Origin: an uncultured bacterium
GTDB lineage: Bacteria > Bacillota > Clostridia > Oscillospirales > Ruminococcaceae
Reading direction: 5' to 3'
Assembly: GCA_905214345.1 (NCBI GenBank)
Contig: CAJMLV010000008.1
Coordinates: 19,028-83,027, forward strand
DNA: 64,000 nt
The position numbers and the translations under genes were made by a program. Shown piece by piece: positions 17,426 to 26,005 of the stretch. How positions within the stretch are numbered: position 1 is the stretch's first letter; the number at the start of each line of letters is the position of its first letter. The notes beneath the pieces were generated by a model. The model was given only the letters and a program-made list of their open reading frames with translations, did no database searches and had not been told where the DNA came from.

Positions 17426-18241
17426 ATGGAAACCATCAAGCTGAAAGTTCTGAACGCTTCCGGCCACACCCTGCTCACCTGCAACGCGGGGGAACGGGTC
17501 AGCATGGTCTACGCCGCCCCCTACCAGCCCGGCGACCGCATCGCCCTGGAGATCAACACCCCCGGGCGGTACTGCTGGGTCCAGTTCGAGGACACCATGC
17601 CCGAGGCCCTGGTCTACATTGAAAAGCGGGAGATCAACTTCCACATTCCCTTTGGGGAACAGGCCATCACCTACAGCCCCAAGAGCTTTACCGGTTCCCG
17701 CCATGTGATCCGGGCCCGTCTGGCCGAACCCGACGAGATCGCCGCCCGCCGCAACCTGGCATTCAACCCCTATGACCAGCACGGCGACACCGGCTATTTC
17801 CCCCACGCCAGCGCCAACGTAGAGACCCGGGGCGAGGCGGTGTTTGCCGCCCGCAACGCCATTGACGGCGTGTTTGAAAACACCTCCCACGGGGAATACC
17901 CCTACCAGAGCTGGGGCATCAACCGCGACCCCAACGCCGCTCTGACCCTGGAATTCGGCCGTCCGGTGGTGCTGGATGAACTGCGCCTGACCCTGCGGGG
18001 CGACTATCCCCACGACAACTACTGGACTTCCGCCACGGTGGAATTTTCCGACGGCGACCGCATGACCCTGTCCCTGACCAACAGCCGTCTGCCCCAGCGC
18101 TTCCCCCTGCCCGCCCCCAAGACGGTCACCGGCCTGGTGCTGAAAGAGCTGATCCAGGCCGAAGGCCCCTCTCCCTTCCCCGCCCTGACCCAGATCGAAG
18201 CATGGGGCCGTGAGTGCGCCCCGGAACAGGAGAACGTATGA
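17426..18241 (+). CDS. Protein with C-terminal galactose-binding (F5/8-like) fold, function unknown
   Basis: A 271-aa protein without signal peptide. The N-terminal 110 residues form an unassigned beta-rich domain (METIKLKVLNASGHTLL, YQPGDRIALEIN). The last 150 residues resemble an F5/8 type C/discoidin-like sandwich: NAIDGVF, QSWGINRDPNAALTLEFG, VLDELRLTLRGDYPHDNYW. AAAGGAG lies 11 nt before the ATG. It overlaps the beta-galactosidase gene by 4 bp (ATGA), so the two are coupled. It may be a carbohydrate-binding accessory of the cytoplasmic enzymes. I do not recognise a named family for the whole protein. Confidence 0.75.
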   Translation: METIKLKVLNASGHTLLTCNAGERVSMVYAAPYQPGDRIALEINTPGRYCWVQFEDTMPEALVYIEKREINFHIPFGEQAITYSPKSFTGSRHVIRARLAEPDEIAARRNLAFNPYDQHGDTGYFPHASANVETRGEAVFAARNAIDGVFENTSHGEYPYQSWGINRDPNAALTLEFGRPVVLDELRLTLRGDYPHDNYWTSATVEFSDGDRMTLSLTNSRLPQRFPLPAPKTVTGLVLKELIQAEGPSPFPALTQIEAWGRECAPEQENV

Positions 18242-21048
18242 GACCCGAACTTGCCTGGCTCACCGACCCCACCGTCTTTGCGGTGAACCGCCTGCCCGCC
18301 CACTCCGACCACCGCTGGACCATCGGCGGCGAGATGCCTTTCCAGAGCCTGGACGGCGAATGGCAGTTTGCCTTCAGCCCCTGCCCGGCACAGCGTCCGG
18401 CGGATTTCTGGGCCGAGGACGCCGACCTTTCCGCCTTCGGCACCATCCGGGTGCCGGGGCATATCGAGACCCAGGGCTACGGCCAGCTGCAATACATCAA
18501 CACCATGTATCCCTGGGACGGCTGTTCCGACCTGCGCCCGCCGCAGATCGACTGGGACAACGCCCCCGTGGGCAGCTATGTCCGCACCTTTGACCTGGAC
18601 CCCGCGCTGCGGGGCAAACGGGTGTGCGTCAGCTTCCAGGGTGTGGAAGAAGCGATGTACCTGTGGTGCAACGGCCATTTTGTGGGCTATGCCGAGGATT
18701 CCTTTACCCCCTCGGACTTTGACCTGACCCCCTATATCCGGGAAACCGGCAACCGCCTGTGTGTGGAAGTGCACAAGCGCTGCAGCGCCTCCTGGATCGA
18801 GGACCAGGATTTCTTCCGCTTCTCCGGCATCTTCCGCCCGGTGTTCCTCTATGCCAAGGCCCCCGTCCATCTGGAGGACCTTTGGCTGCGTGCCGGTCTG
18901 GAAGAGGACAACTCCACCGGCACCCTGGCCCCCCGGCTGAAGCTGTCCGCCGCCGAAGGCGCCCTGCCCGCCGATACCGCCGTCCACTGCCGCGTCACCG
19001 CCCCCGGCGGCACGGCGGTGTACGATGCCCCCCTGACCCTGCACGCCGAGGGCGGGTTCCTGATTGCCGAATCCATCCGTCTGCCGGGCATCCGCGCCTG
19101 GAACCACAGCGACCCGGCCCTGTACACCGTCACCCTGACCCTGACCGCCGACGGCCGGGAACAGGAAGTGACCGGCTACCGCACCGGTTTCCGCCGCTTT
19201 GAGATGAAGGACCGCGTCATGTGCCTGAACGGGGAACGGGTGTTCTTCAATGGCGTGAACCGCCATGAATGGAACCCCGAGACCGGCCGCGCCATCGGTC
19301 CCGAGGACATGTTCCGGGCCATGGAGACCTTCCGCCGCAACAACATCAACGCCGTGCGCACCTGCCATTACCCGGACCAGAGCCTGTGGTACGACCTGTG
19401 CGACGAAAACGGCGTCTACATGATCGACGAAGCCAACCTGGAAAGCCACGGTTCCTGGCAGAAAATGGGCGCCATCGAACCTTCCTGGAACGTGCCGGGC
19501 AGCCTGCCGGAATGGAAGGACTGCGTGGTGGACCGGGCCCGCAGCATGTTTGAGCGGGACAAGAACCACACCGCCGTGCTCATCTGGTCCTGCGGCAACG
19601 AGAGTTATGCGGGCGAGGACATCCTGGCCATGAGCCGTTTCTTCCATGAGAACGACCCTGGCCGTCTGGTGCATTATGAGGGCGTGTTCAACTGCCGCGC
19701 CTTCGACGAGATCAGCGACATGGAATCCCGCATGTATGCCACCCCCGCCGACATCCGGGAATACCTGGACAACGACCCGAAGAAGCCTTTCATCCTCTGC
19801 GAGTACATGCACGACATGGGCAACAGCCTGGGCGGCATGGAAAGCTATATCCGCCTGGGCGAAGAGTATGAAATGTACCAGGGCGGCTTTATCTGGGACT
19901 ATATGGACCAGGCCCTGTGGCACACCGACGCCGCCGGGCGGCGGGTGCTGGGCTACGGCGGCGACTTTGAGGAGCGCCCCACCGACTACAACTTCTGCGC
20001 CAACGGCATCGTCTTTGCCGACGGCGCCGAAAAGCCCGCCATGCAGGAAGTGCGGTACTGGCACATGAACGCCGCCGCCCGCGCTGCCCATGACGCCGCC
20101 AACGCCCGCGCCGAAGCCCTGAGCGCCAGCACCATGGCCGAAACCGCCAAAACCTTTGCCGCTGCCGGTGCCAGCCGCCGCGACCTGGTGATCGTGGAAG
20201 GCGACGTGAACACCGGCGTGCAGGGCGAAGGCTTTGCCGTGCTCTTCTCCTTCACCGAGCACGGCCCGGTGAGCCTGCGGGTCCATGGGGCCGAATGGCT
20301 CTACCGCGCTCCCCGCCCGGTATTCTGGCGGGCCGCCACCGAGAACGACAAGGGCTGCGGGTTCCCCCTGCGCAGCGCCGCCTGGCAGGCCGCCGACGCC
20401 CAGCCCATCTGCACTGGCCACACGGTGGAGGAAAAGAGCGCCCGCAAGTTCGTTCTTTCCTACCGCTTCGCCAGCCCCGCCGTGCCGGGCATGGAAGCCG
20501 AACTGCGCTACACCGTCACTGCCGAAGGGGAAATGACGGTGCAGGCCGTCTACCACGGGGCCGCCGGCCTGCCGGAACTGCCCTGCTTCGGTTTCCGTCT
20601 GGCCACCCCGCGCCCGGTGGGCCGGGTCAGCTGGACCGGCCTTTCCGGCGAGACCTACCCCGACCGGTACAAGGGCGGCGTCTTCGGCCGTCATACCGAA
20701 GAACCCCACCTGCCCGATTATCTGGTCCCCCAGGACTGCGGCTGCCATGTGGGCACCCACAGCCTGCGCCTGGACCGCGTGGACCCCACCGGCCGTACCG
20801 ACGCCACCCTGGAACTGGTCATGGCGGACAAGCCCTTTGCCTTCTCCGCCCTGCCCCACAGCGCCCAGGAACTGGAAGCAGCCGACCACCGGGAGGACCT
20901 GGGCCGCAGCGTCCACACCCATCTGTGCGTCTACGCCGCCATGCGCGGCGTGGGCGGCATCAACAGCTGGGGTGCGGATGTGGAGGACGCTTACCATGTG
21001 AGCGCCGAAGAGGACCATGCCGTGCAGGTGACCTTCCGCCTGGTGTAA
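18238..21048 (+). CDS. GH2 beta-galactosidase (LacZ type)
   Basis: A 936-aa enzyme with the multi-domain LacZ layout. A sugar-binding jelly roll carries GHIETQGYGQLQYINTMYPW. An immunoglobulin-like domain and the TIM barrel follow, with acid/base glutamate in WSCGNESYAG (about 454) and nucleophile in FILCEYMHDMGNSLGG (about 521). A C-terminal Bgal_small-type domain begins near residue 680 and ends with GVGGINSWGADVED. There is no signal peptide. AGGAG lies 5-6 nt before the ATG. It would remove beta-linked galactose from the imported oligosaccharide. A related GH2 specificity cannot be excluded without structure-based comparison. Confidence 0.9.
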   Translation: MRPELAWLTDPTVFAVNRLPAHSDHRWTIGGEMPFQSLDGEWQFAFSPCPAQRPADFWAEDADLSAFGTIRVPGHIETQGYGQLQYINTMYPWDGCSDLRPPQIDWDNAPVGSYVRTFDLDPALRGKRVCVSFQGVEEAMYLWCNGHFVGYAEDSFTPSDFDLTPYIRETGNRLCVEVHKRCSASWIEDQDFFRFSGIFRPVFLYAKAPVHLEDLWLRAGLEEDNSTGTLAPRLKLSAAEGALPADTAVHCRVTAPGGTAVYDAPLTLHAEGGFLIAESIRLPGIRAWNHSDPALYTVTLTLTADGREQEVTGYRTGFRRFEMKDRVMCLNGERVFFNGVNRHEWNPETGRAIGPEDMFRAMETFRRNNINAVRTCHYPDQSLWYDLCDENGVYMIDEANLESHGSWQKMGAIEPSWNVPGSLPEWKDCVVDRARSMFERDKNHTAVLIWSCGNESYAGEDILAMSRFFHENDPGRLVHYEGVFNCRAFDEISDMESRMYATPADIREYLDNDPKKPFILCEYMHDMGNSLGGMESYIRLGEEYEMYQGGFIWDYMDQALWHTDAAGRRVLGYGGDFEERPTDYNFCANGIVFADGAEKPAMQEVRYWHMNAAARAAHDAANARAEALSASTMAETAKTFAAAGASRRDLVIVEGDVNTGVQGEGFAVLFSFTEHGPVSLRVHGAEWLYRAPRPVFWRAATENDKGCGFPLRSAAWQAADAQPICTGHTVEEKSARKFVLSYRFASPAVPGMEAELRYTVTAEGEMTVQAVYHGAAGLPELPCFGFRLATPRPVGRVSWTGLSGETYPDRYKGGVFGRHTEEPHLPDYLVPQDCGCHVGTHSLRLDRVDPTGRTDATLELVMADKPFAFSALPHSAQELEAADHREDLGRSVHTHLCVYAAMRGVGGINSWGADVEDAYHVSAEEDHAVQVTFRLV

Positions 21049-21121
21049 GTTCCGCCCCATAACCCGGAAAGTTTTCCACAAGAAGCCCGAAACCCGTGGA
21101 AAGTTTCCGGTCCAAGACAAG

Positions 21122-21166
21122 AAAACGCCCCCGCTGCCGTAAGCACTACGGCGGCGGGGGCGTTTT
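21122..21166. terminator. Bidirectional terminator between convergent operons
   Basis: AAAACGCCCCCGC pairs with GCGGGGGCGTTTT, with an inner GCCGT/ACGGC stem, and has a T-run on both strands. It separates the beta-galactosidase gene from the Mo-hydroxylase gene. Confidence 0.9.
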
Positions 21167-21178
21167 TATGGTTCAGAG

Positions 21179-23476
21179 TCAGTCCTCATCGGGGCGGGAC
21201 ATGGCGATCTTTTCGGGGGTGATGGGCAGTTCCCGGTGCCACACGCCGGTGGCCCGCATGATGGCATGGGCGATGGCGGGGGCGGGGGTGTTGATGACGA
21301 TCTCACCGATGGACTTGGCGCCGAAAGGCCCGGTGGGTTCGTAGCTGTGCTCGAACTCCACATGCAGGTGGCCCACATCCAGTCGGGTGGGGATCTTGTA
21401 CTGCATCAGGCTGGATTCAACAGGCTTGCCCGCGTCGTTGTAGGTGACGTTTTCGGTCAGAGTCATGCCGATGCCCTGGGCCAGACCGCCCTCGGTCTGC
21501 ACCCGGGCCAGCGCCGGGTTGATGGGGGTACCGCAGTCCACCACTGCGTCGTATTCCAGCACCTTCACTTCGCCGGTCAGGCGGTCCAGTTCGATCTCCA
21601 CCATGCCCACCATGAAGGGCGGCGGGGAGATGGGGGAGGAATGGGTGGCGGTGGACTGAGCGGCCACCTCGTTGCCGCACTGCACCCGGTAGGCGATGTC
21701 CGCCAGAGCCACAGTGCGGCCGTCGGCGGCACGCACGCACTTGCCGCCGAAGCTCACCTCGGCAGGGTCACAGTGGAGCATCTCGGCGCCGATGGCGCAG
21801 ATGCGCTCCCGCAGGTCCATGCAGGCCTTTTCCACCGCTTTGCCGGTGACATAGGTGGTGGAGGAAGCGTAGGAGCCGGAATCATAGGGGGACACGTCGG
21901 TGTCGGCGCCGAACACGGCCACATCCTCCACCGGGCAGTCCATGCACTCGGCGGCCATCTGGGCCAGGATGGTATCGCATCCGGTGCCCATGTCGGCGGC
22001 GCCGATGATCAGGTTGTAGGTGCCGTCCTCGCTGAGTTTGATGGTGGCGGAACCCACGTCCACGTTGGAGATGCAGGACCCCTGCATGGCCATGGCCACG
22101 CCGGCGGCACGGACCTTGCCGTTGCCCATGTCCCGCACGGGATAGCGGTGTTCCCAGTCGAACATCTCCCGGCAGTGGGCCATGCAGCGGTCCAGAGCGC
22201 AGGCGTTGGCGGGTTCGCCGTAATAGGCGGGCATGGTCATGCCTTCCCGTACCATATTCTTATCACGCAGTTCGGTGGGGTCCATGCCCAGCTGTTCGGC
22301 CAGCTCATTGACGATGGATTCCACCGCAAAGATGCCCTGGGTGGCGCCGTAGCCGCGGTAGGCACCGGCGGCCTGCAGGTTGGTGTAGACCACGTCATAC
22401 CGGAAGCGGAAGGCTTCCAGCCCGCCGGTGTACAGGGGGATGGACTTGTGGCCGGACAGGCCCACGGTGGTGGGGCCGTGCTCGCCGTAAGCGCCGGTGT
22501 TGGACAGGGTGTACAGGTCCAGGGCACGGATATGTCCGTCCTTGTCGGCGCCCAGGCGCACCCGCACTTCCATCTCGTGCCGGGGGCTGCCCGCGATCTG
22601 GCTTTCCTCACGGGTGTAGATGAGTTCGGCGGGGCGGCCGGTCTTCATGGTGACAAAGGCGGGGTACACCTCGCAGACGGCGGTCTGCTTGGCGCCGAAA
22701 CCGCCGCCGATGCGGGGCTTTTCCACCCGGATGCGGCTCTTGGGGATGCCCAGCGCCCGGGAGAGGATGCGGCGGCAGTGGAAGACGATCTGGGTGGAGG
22801 AGATCACATGCAGCCGCCCGTAGCGGTCCAGCTCGGTGTAGGTGCGGAAGGTCTCCATCATGGCCTGGTTCACGGCCCGGGTGTGGTAGGTGCGGTCCAG
22901 CACGATGTCGCAGTTTTCCAGCACCTGCTCCACATCGTCGCTGCCTTCCTGCCCGCTGGCCACCAGGTTGCGGTGGTTGTCGCCGCCCACCTCACAGGGG
23001 GGGAACCAGTCTTCTTCGGGGTGGACCAGGATGGGATTGTCCTTGGCGGTGCGGAAATCCAGCACCGCTTCCAGCACCTCATACTCCACCTTGATGAGCT
23101 TCATGGCCTTGCGGGCGGCTTTTTCGGTGTCGGCGGCGATGATGGCCACCGGGTCGCCCACAAAGCGCAGGTGCCGGTCAAGGATCAGCCGGTCATAGGG
23201 GGAAGGTTCGGGGTAGGTCTGCCCCGCGATGGCAAAGCGGGTGGCGGGCACATCCTCCCAGGTATACACATCCACCACGCCGGGGACCTTCCTGGCGATG
23301 GCGGTGTCGATCTTCTTGACAATGGCGTTGGCATGGGGGCTGCGCAGCAGCTTGACCACCAGGGCGCCCCGGGGCACCACGTCATCGGTGTACACCGGCT
23401 TGCCCAGCAAAAGCTGCATGGCGTCCTTCTTGCGGACAGCCTTGCCCACGCATTTGTTGTTCATCTCAGGATTCAT
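21179..23476 (-). CDS. Xanthine dehydrogenase family, molybdopterin-binding subunit
   Basis: A 765-aa large subunit of a molybdenum hydroxylase. It has the Ald_Xan_dh_C domain (about 20-130) followed by the Mo-cofactor-binding domain, with the family motifs RIGGGFGAKQ, GAYRGYGATQ and the likely catalytic glutamate near the end in PFGAKSIGEIVINTPAP. The ATG at 23476 has GGAGG upstream and overlaps the iron-sulfur gene by 11 bp. Together with the two genes upstream it forms an FAD, 2Fe-2S and Moco enzyme that hydroxylates purines or other N-heterocycles. The substrate is unknown. The Mo-uptake genes next door support a Mo enzyme. Confidence 0.92.
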   Translation of the reverse strand: MNPEMNNKCVGKAVRKKDAMQLLLGKPVYTDDVVPRGALVVKLLRSPHANAIVKKIDTAIARKVPGVVDVYTWEDVPATRFAIAGQTYPEPSPYDRLILDRHLRFVGDPVAIIAADTEKAARKAMKLIKVEYEVLEAVLDFRTAKDNPILVHPEEDWFPPCEVGGDNHRNLVASGQEGSDDVEQVLENCDIVLDRTYHTRAVNQAMMETFRTYTELDRYGRLHVISSTQIVFHCRRILSRALGIPKSRIRVEKPRIGGGFGAKQTAVCEVYPAFVTMKTGRPAELIYTREESQIAGSPRHEMEVRVRLGADKDGHIRALDLYTLSNTGAYGEHGPTTVGLSGHKSIPLYTGGLEAFRFRYDVVYTNLQAAGAYRGYGATQGIFAVESIVNELAEQLGMDPTELRDKNMVREGMTMPAYYGEPANACALDRCMAHCREMFDWEHRYPVRDMGNGKVRAAGVAMAMQGSCISNVDVGSATIKLSEDGTYNLIIGAADMGTGCDTILAQMAAECMDCPVEDVAVFGADTDVSPYDSGSYASSTTYVTGKAVEKACMDLRERICAIGAEMLHCDPAEVSFGGKCVRAADGRTVALADIAYRVQCGNEVAAQSTATHSSPISPPPFMVGMVEIELDRLTGEVKVLEYDAVVDCGTPINPALARVQTEGGLAQGIGMTLTENVTYNDAGKPVESSLMQYKIPTRLDVGHLHVEFEHSYEPTGPFGAKSIGEIVINTPAPAIAHAIMRATGVWHRELPITPEKIAMSRPDED

Positions 23477-23936
23477 GGTGCGCCTCCTTGCGGGTGTCCA
23501 GGAAGTTGCGGATGCCCCGCAGCTGCCCTTCATAGCCGGAGCAGCGGCAGAGATTGCCCGAAAGATACGCCCGGATCTCGTCGTCGGTGGGGTCGGGGTT
23601 TTCCCGCAGCAGGGCGATGGTGTTCATCACAAAACCGGGGTTGCAGAACCCGCACTGGTCGGCGCCCTGGTCGGCAATGAAAGCCACGAATTCCGCCGCT
23701 TCCTCCTGCAATCCTTCCAGGGTGGTCACGCTGCGGCCGTCGGCCCGCACCGCCAGCATGGAGCAGGAAAGCACCGGCACCTCGTCCAGAAACACGGTGC
23801 ACAGCCCGCAGTTGGAGGTCTCGCACCCGCACTTGACGCTGGTGCAGCCCTGGGCACGCAGAAAATCGAAAAGGGTGGTGTCCGCCTCCACACTGGCGGT
23901 GACCGCCCGGCCGTTGAGCTTCAGTTTGATCTCCAT
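23466..23936 (-). CDS. Xanthine dehydrogenase family, 2Fe-2S subunit
   Basis: A 156-aa protein with the two [2Fe-2S] domains of molybdenum hydroxylases. The plant-ferredoxin-like cluster site is CGCETSNCGLCTVF with a later cysteine in VPVLSC. The C-terminal four-helix domain carries QCGFCNPGF and NLCRCSGY. Length is typical for a separate small subunit. AAGGAGGG precedes the ATG, 3 bp after the FAD gene stop. It carries electrons from the Mo site to the FAD subunit. Confidence 0.95.
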   Translation of the reverse strand: MEIKLKLNGRAVTASVEADTTLFDFLRAQGCTSVKCGCETSNCGLCTVFLDEVPVLSCSMLAVRADGRSVTTLEGLQEEAAEFVAFIADQGADQCGFCNPGFVMNTIALLRENPDPTDDEIRAYLSGNLCRCSGYEGQLRGIRNFLDTRKEAHHES

Positions 23937-23939
23937 GCT

Positions 23940-24734
23940 TTAGCCCTCCTTTTCGGCCAGTTCCAGCAGCATACGTTCGGTGAGAACCCGCACCAGATGG
24001 GTGCGGTACTCGGCCCCTGCCCGGGAGTTGGTCCCGGTGGGCACGGTCCTGGCGGCATACTCCGCAAAAGCCCGGGCACTTTCGGGGGTGATGCCATCCT
24101 TCAGCAGGCCGTTCTCGTCATGCACCACCACGGCTTTGCCGGGGCGGGCGCCCACGGCCAGTTTCACCTGCCCGTTCAGGCAGGAGGCCGCACAGGCCAG
24201 CACCGGGAAGTCGGTGCGGGCGTTGCGCACCGAGCGGTAGACCATGGCGCCGGGGGTCTTTTTCAGGATCACATGGGTGAGGATGTCCCGGTCATAGGCC
24301 AGGGCGGCAAACTGTTCCAGCGGCATGCGCCCGGCCTTGAACAACGCCACCTCGCAGTCGGCGCCCAGCAGCACGGTGAGCACGTCGGAAAAGCCGAACC
24401 GCCCCCAGATGCTGCCGCCCACCGTGGCCATGTTGCGGAACTGCACGCCCACAATGTCCTTGAGGGCGTTTTCCACCGCGCCGCCGGTCAGGGCCGCAAT
24501 GCCCGGGTGATGTTCCAGTTTGCGCAGGGGCACCATGGCCCCGATGCGGTATTCTTCGTCGGTTTCCTCGATGGTATCCAGCCCCAGACCACTCAGGTCG
24601 ATGGCGGCGCCCACCGTGATGTCGGACTGCCGCAGCCACAGCATACCGCCCAACACATGGCTGCGCCGGTTCTGGTTCAGCTCATAGGCCTGTTCAAGAC
24701 TTTCGGCCCGCACATAGTTTTGGATGTTCAGCAT
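23940..24734 (-). CDS. Xanthine dehydrogenase family, FAD-binding subunit
   Basis: A 264-aa FAD subunit. The vanillyl-alcohol-oxidase-type FAD-binding half contains HVLGGMLWLRQSD and ATVGGSIWGRFGFSD, and the C-terminal CO_deh_flav_C domain ends with THLVRVLTERML. The ATG at 24734 with AAAGGAG about 10 nt upstream is chosen; an upstream frame reaches into the intergenic region and lacks conservation. It is the first gene of the hydroxylase operon (FAD, FeS, Mo order). Divergent from the molybdate-type importer. Confidence 0.9.
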   Translation of the reverse strand: MLNIQNYVRAESLEQAYELNQNRRSHVLGGMLWLRQSDITVGAAIDLSGLGLDTIEETDEEYRIGAMVPLRKLEHHPGIAALTGGAVENALKDIVGVQFRNMATVGGSIWGRFGFSDVLTVLLGADCEVALFKAGRMPLEQFAALAYDRDILTHVILKKTPGAMVYRSVRNARTDFPVLACAASCLNGQVKLAVGARPGKAVVVHDENGLLKDGITPESARAFAEYAARTVPTGTNSRAGAEYRTHLVRVLTERMLLELAEKEG

Positions 24735-24836
24735 CGGAACATATCTCCTTTGCGGCCCCATGGACCGTATTTTGGGCAAAAATCCGCGAAACTGCCGCAT
24801 TTTGCCACTATATATTTTAATAGTAACACATTTTGA

Positions 24837-24865
24837 TTGAAACCGAAAGGCATCTGTGATACAAT
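24837..24865 (+). promoter_or_regulatory. Promoter of the molybdate-type importer operon
   Basis: TTGAAA (24837-24842), 17-bp spacer, TACAAT (24860-24865): a near-consensus vegetative promoter immediately upstream of the ModE-like box. Confidence 0.8.
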
Positions 24866-24867
24866 CT

Positions 24868-24891
24868 CGTTGTAGTTTTTGAAATACAACG
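24868..24891 (+). promoter_or_regulatory. ModE-box-like inverted repeat overlapping the transcription start
   Basis: CGTTGTA and TACAACG form perfect 7-bp arms with a 10-bp centre. The known ModE operator has CGTTATAT...ATATAACG arms; the outer CGTT/AACG and central TA steps agree. Its place right after the -10 is a repressor position. The operon it controls encodes a ModE-type protein, which supports autoregulated molybdenum repression. Confidence 0.7.
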
Positions 24892-24925
24892 AAGACCGCA
24901 ACTTCAACCAAGAGGAGAAATCAAC

Positions 24926-26005
24926 ATGAAACGTCTTGCATCCTTTGTGCTGGCCGCCGCCATGGCCCTGAGCGTCGTGGGCTGCACCGCCGCCGCACCG
25001 TCCGAAAGCACCGCGGCCACCCCGGCCCCGGCCACCACCGAAGCGGCCGAGACCCCCGCGCCGGAAGCCACCCCCGCAGCCGAGGCCGCGGCCTTCCCGG
25101 TCACCGTCACCGACCAGGCAGGCCGGGAAGTGACCATTGAGTCCGAGCCCCAGCGCATCGTCAGCGGCTACTACATCTCCACCAGCCTGCTCATCGCCCT
25201 GGGCCAGACCGACAAGCTGGTGGGCATCGAAGCCAAGGCCGACACCCGGCCCATCTATTCCCTGAGCGCCCCCGAACTGCTGGAACTGCCCAATGTTGGT
25301 TCCGCCAAGGAGTTTGATCTGGAAGGCTGCGCCGCCCTGGAGCCCGACCTGGTCATCCTGCCCCTGAAGCTGTCCGACGCCGCCGAGACTCTGTCCGGCC
25401 TGGGCATCCCGGTCATCCTCATCAACCCCGAGGACCAGGAACTGCTGGAAGAGACCATCGCCCTGGTGGGCACCGCCACCGGCAGCACCGAAGCCGCCGA
25501 TGAACTGCTGGCCTTCTCCGACGACCAGGCTGCCGAGCTGGAAAGCCTGATGGCCGACGTGGAGCGCCCCACTGTCTATCTGGCGGGCAACTCCGACCTG
25601 CTGTCCACCGCGGGCGACGCCATGTACCAGAGCGACATGATCCGCCTGGCAGGCGGTGAGAACGTGGCCGCCGAGCTCACCGACACCTATTGGGTGGATG
25701 TAGACTACGAGCAGATCCTGGCCTGGGACCCCGAATACATCATTCTGGCTTCCGACGCTTCCTACACCTGTGAGGACGTGCTGAACGACGAAGCCCTGGC
25801 CTCCTGCACCGCCGTGGTCAACGGCAACGTCTACCAGATCCCCTCCGACGCCGAAGCCTGGGACAGCCCGGTTCCCAGCGGCATCCTGGGTTCCGTCTGG
25901 CTGGCCTCCGTGCTGCACCCCGACGTGATGAGCACCGAGGACGCCACCGCTGTGATGAGCAACTACTATGACACCTTCTACCACTTCACCTACCCGGCGG
26001 CCTGA
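24926..26005 (+). CDS. Substrate-binding lipoprotein of a FecCD-type ABC importer (probable molybdate/tungstate)
   Basis: A 359-aa periplasmic-binding-protein-like lipoprotein of the class III (BtuF/FhuD) fold. The signal ends in the lipobox VVGC near residue 20 and is followed by an Ala/Thr/Pro/Glu linker. Core motifs are TVTDQAGREVTIESEPQRIV, LGQTDKLVGIE and WVDVDYEQILAWDPEYIIL. The family usually carries iron chelates, haem or cobalamin, but MolA-type members bind molybdate. The specificity here is inferred from ModE, the ModE-like box and the Mo-hydroxylase genes. AGAGGAG precedes the ATG. Confidence 0.8.
   Translation: MKRLASFVLAAAMALSVVGCTAAAPSESTAATPAPATTEAAETPAPEATPAAEAAAFPVTVTDQAGREVTIESEPQRIVSGYYISTSLLIALGQTDKLVGIEAKADTRPIYSLSAPELLELPNVGSAKEFDLEGCAALEPDLVILPLKLSDAAETLSGLGIPVILINPEDQELLEETIALVGTATGSTEAADELLAFSDDQAAELESLMADVERPTVYLAGNSDLLSTAGDAMYQSDMIRLAGGENVAAELTDTYWVDVDYEQILAWDPEYIILASDASYTCEDVLNDEALASCTAVVNGNVYQIPSDAEAWDSPVPSGILGSVWLASVLHPDVMSTEDATAVMSNYYDTFYHFTYPAA

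Noticed and set aside
18019..21120. A 1033-codon minus-strand open frame
   Set aside because: Shadow of the beta-galactosidase gene: no ribosome binding site, low-complexity translation.
21179..23476. Selenocysteine-containing hydroxylase
   Set aside because: No in-frame TGA is bridged by the reading frame and no selenium-accessory gene is adjacent, so a standard Mo-hydroxylase is called.
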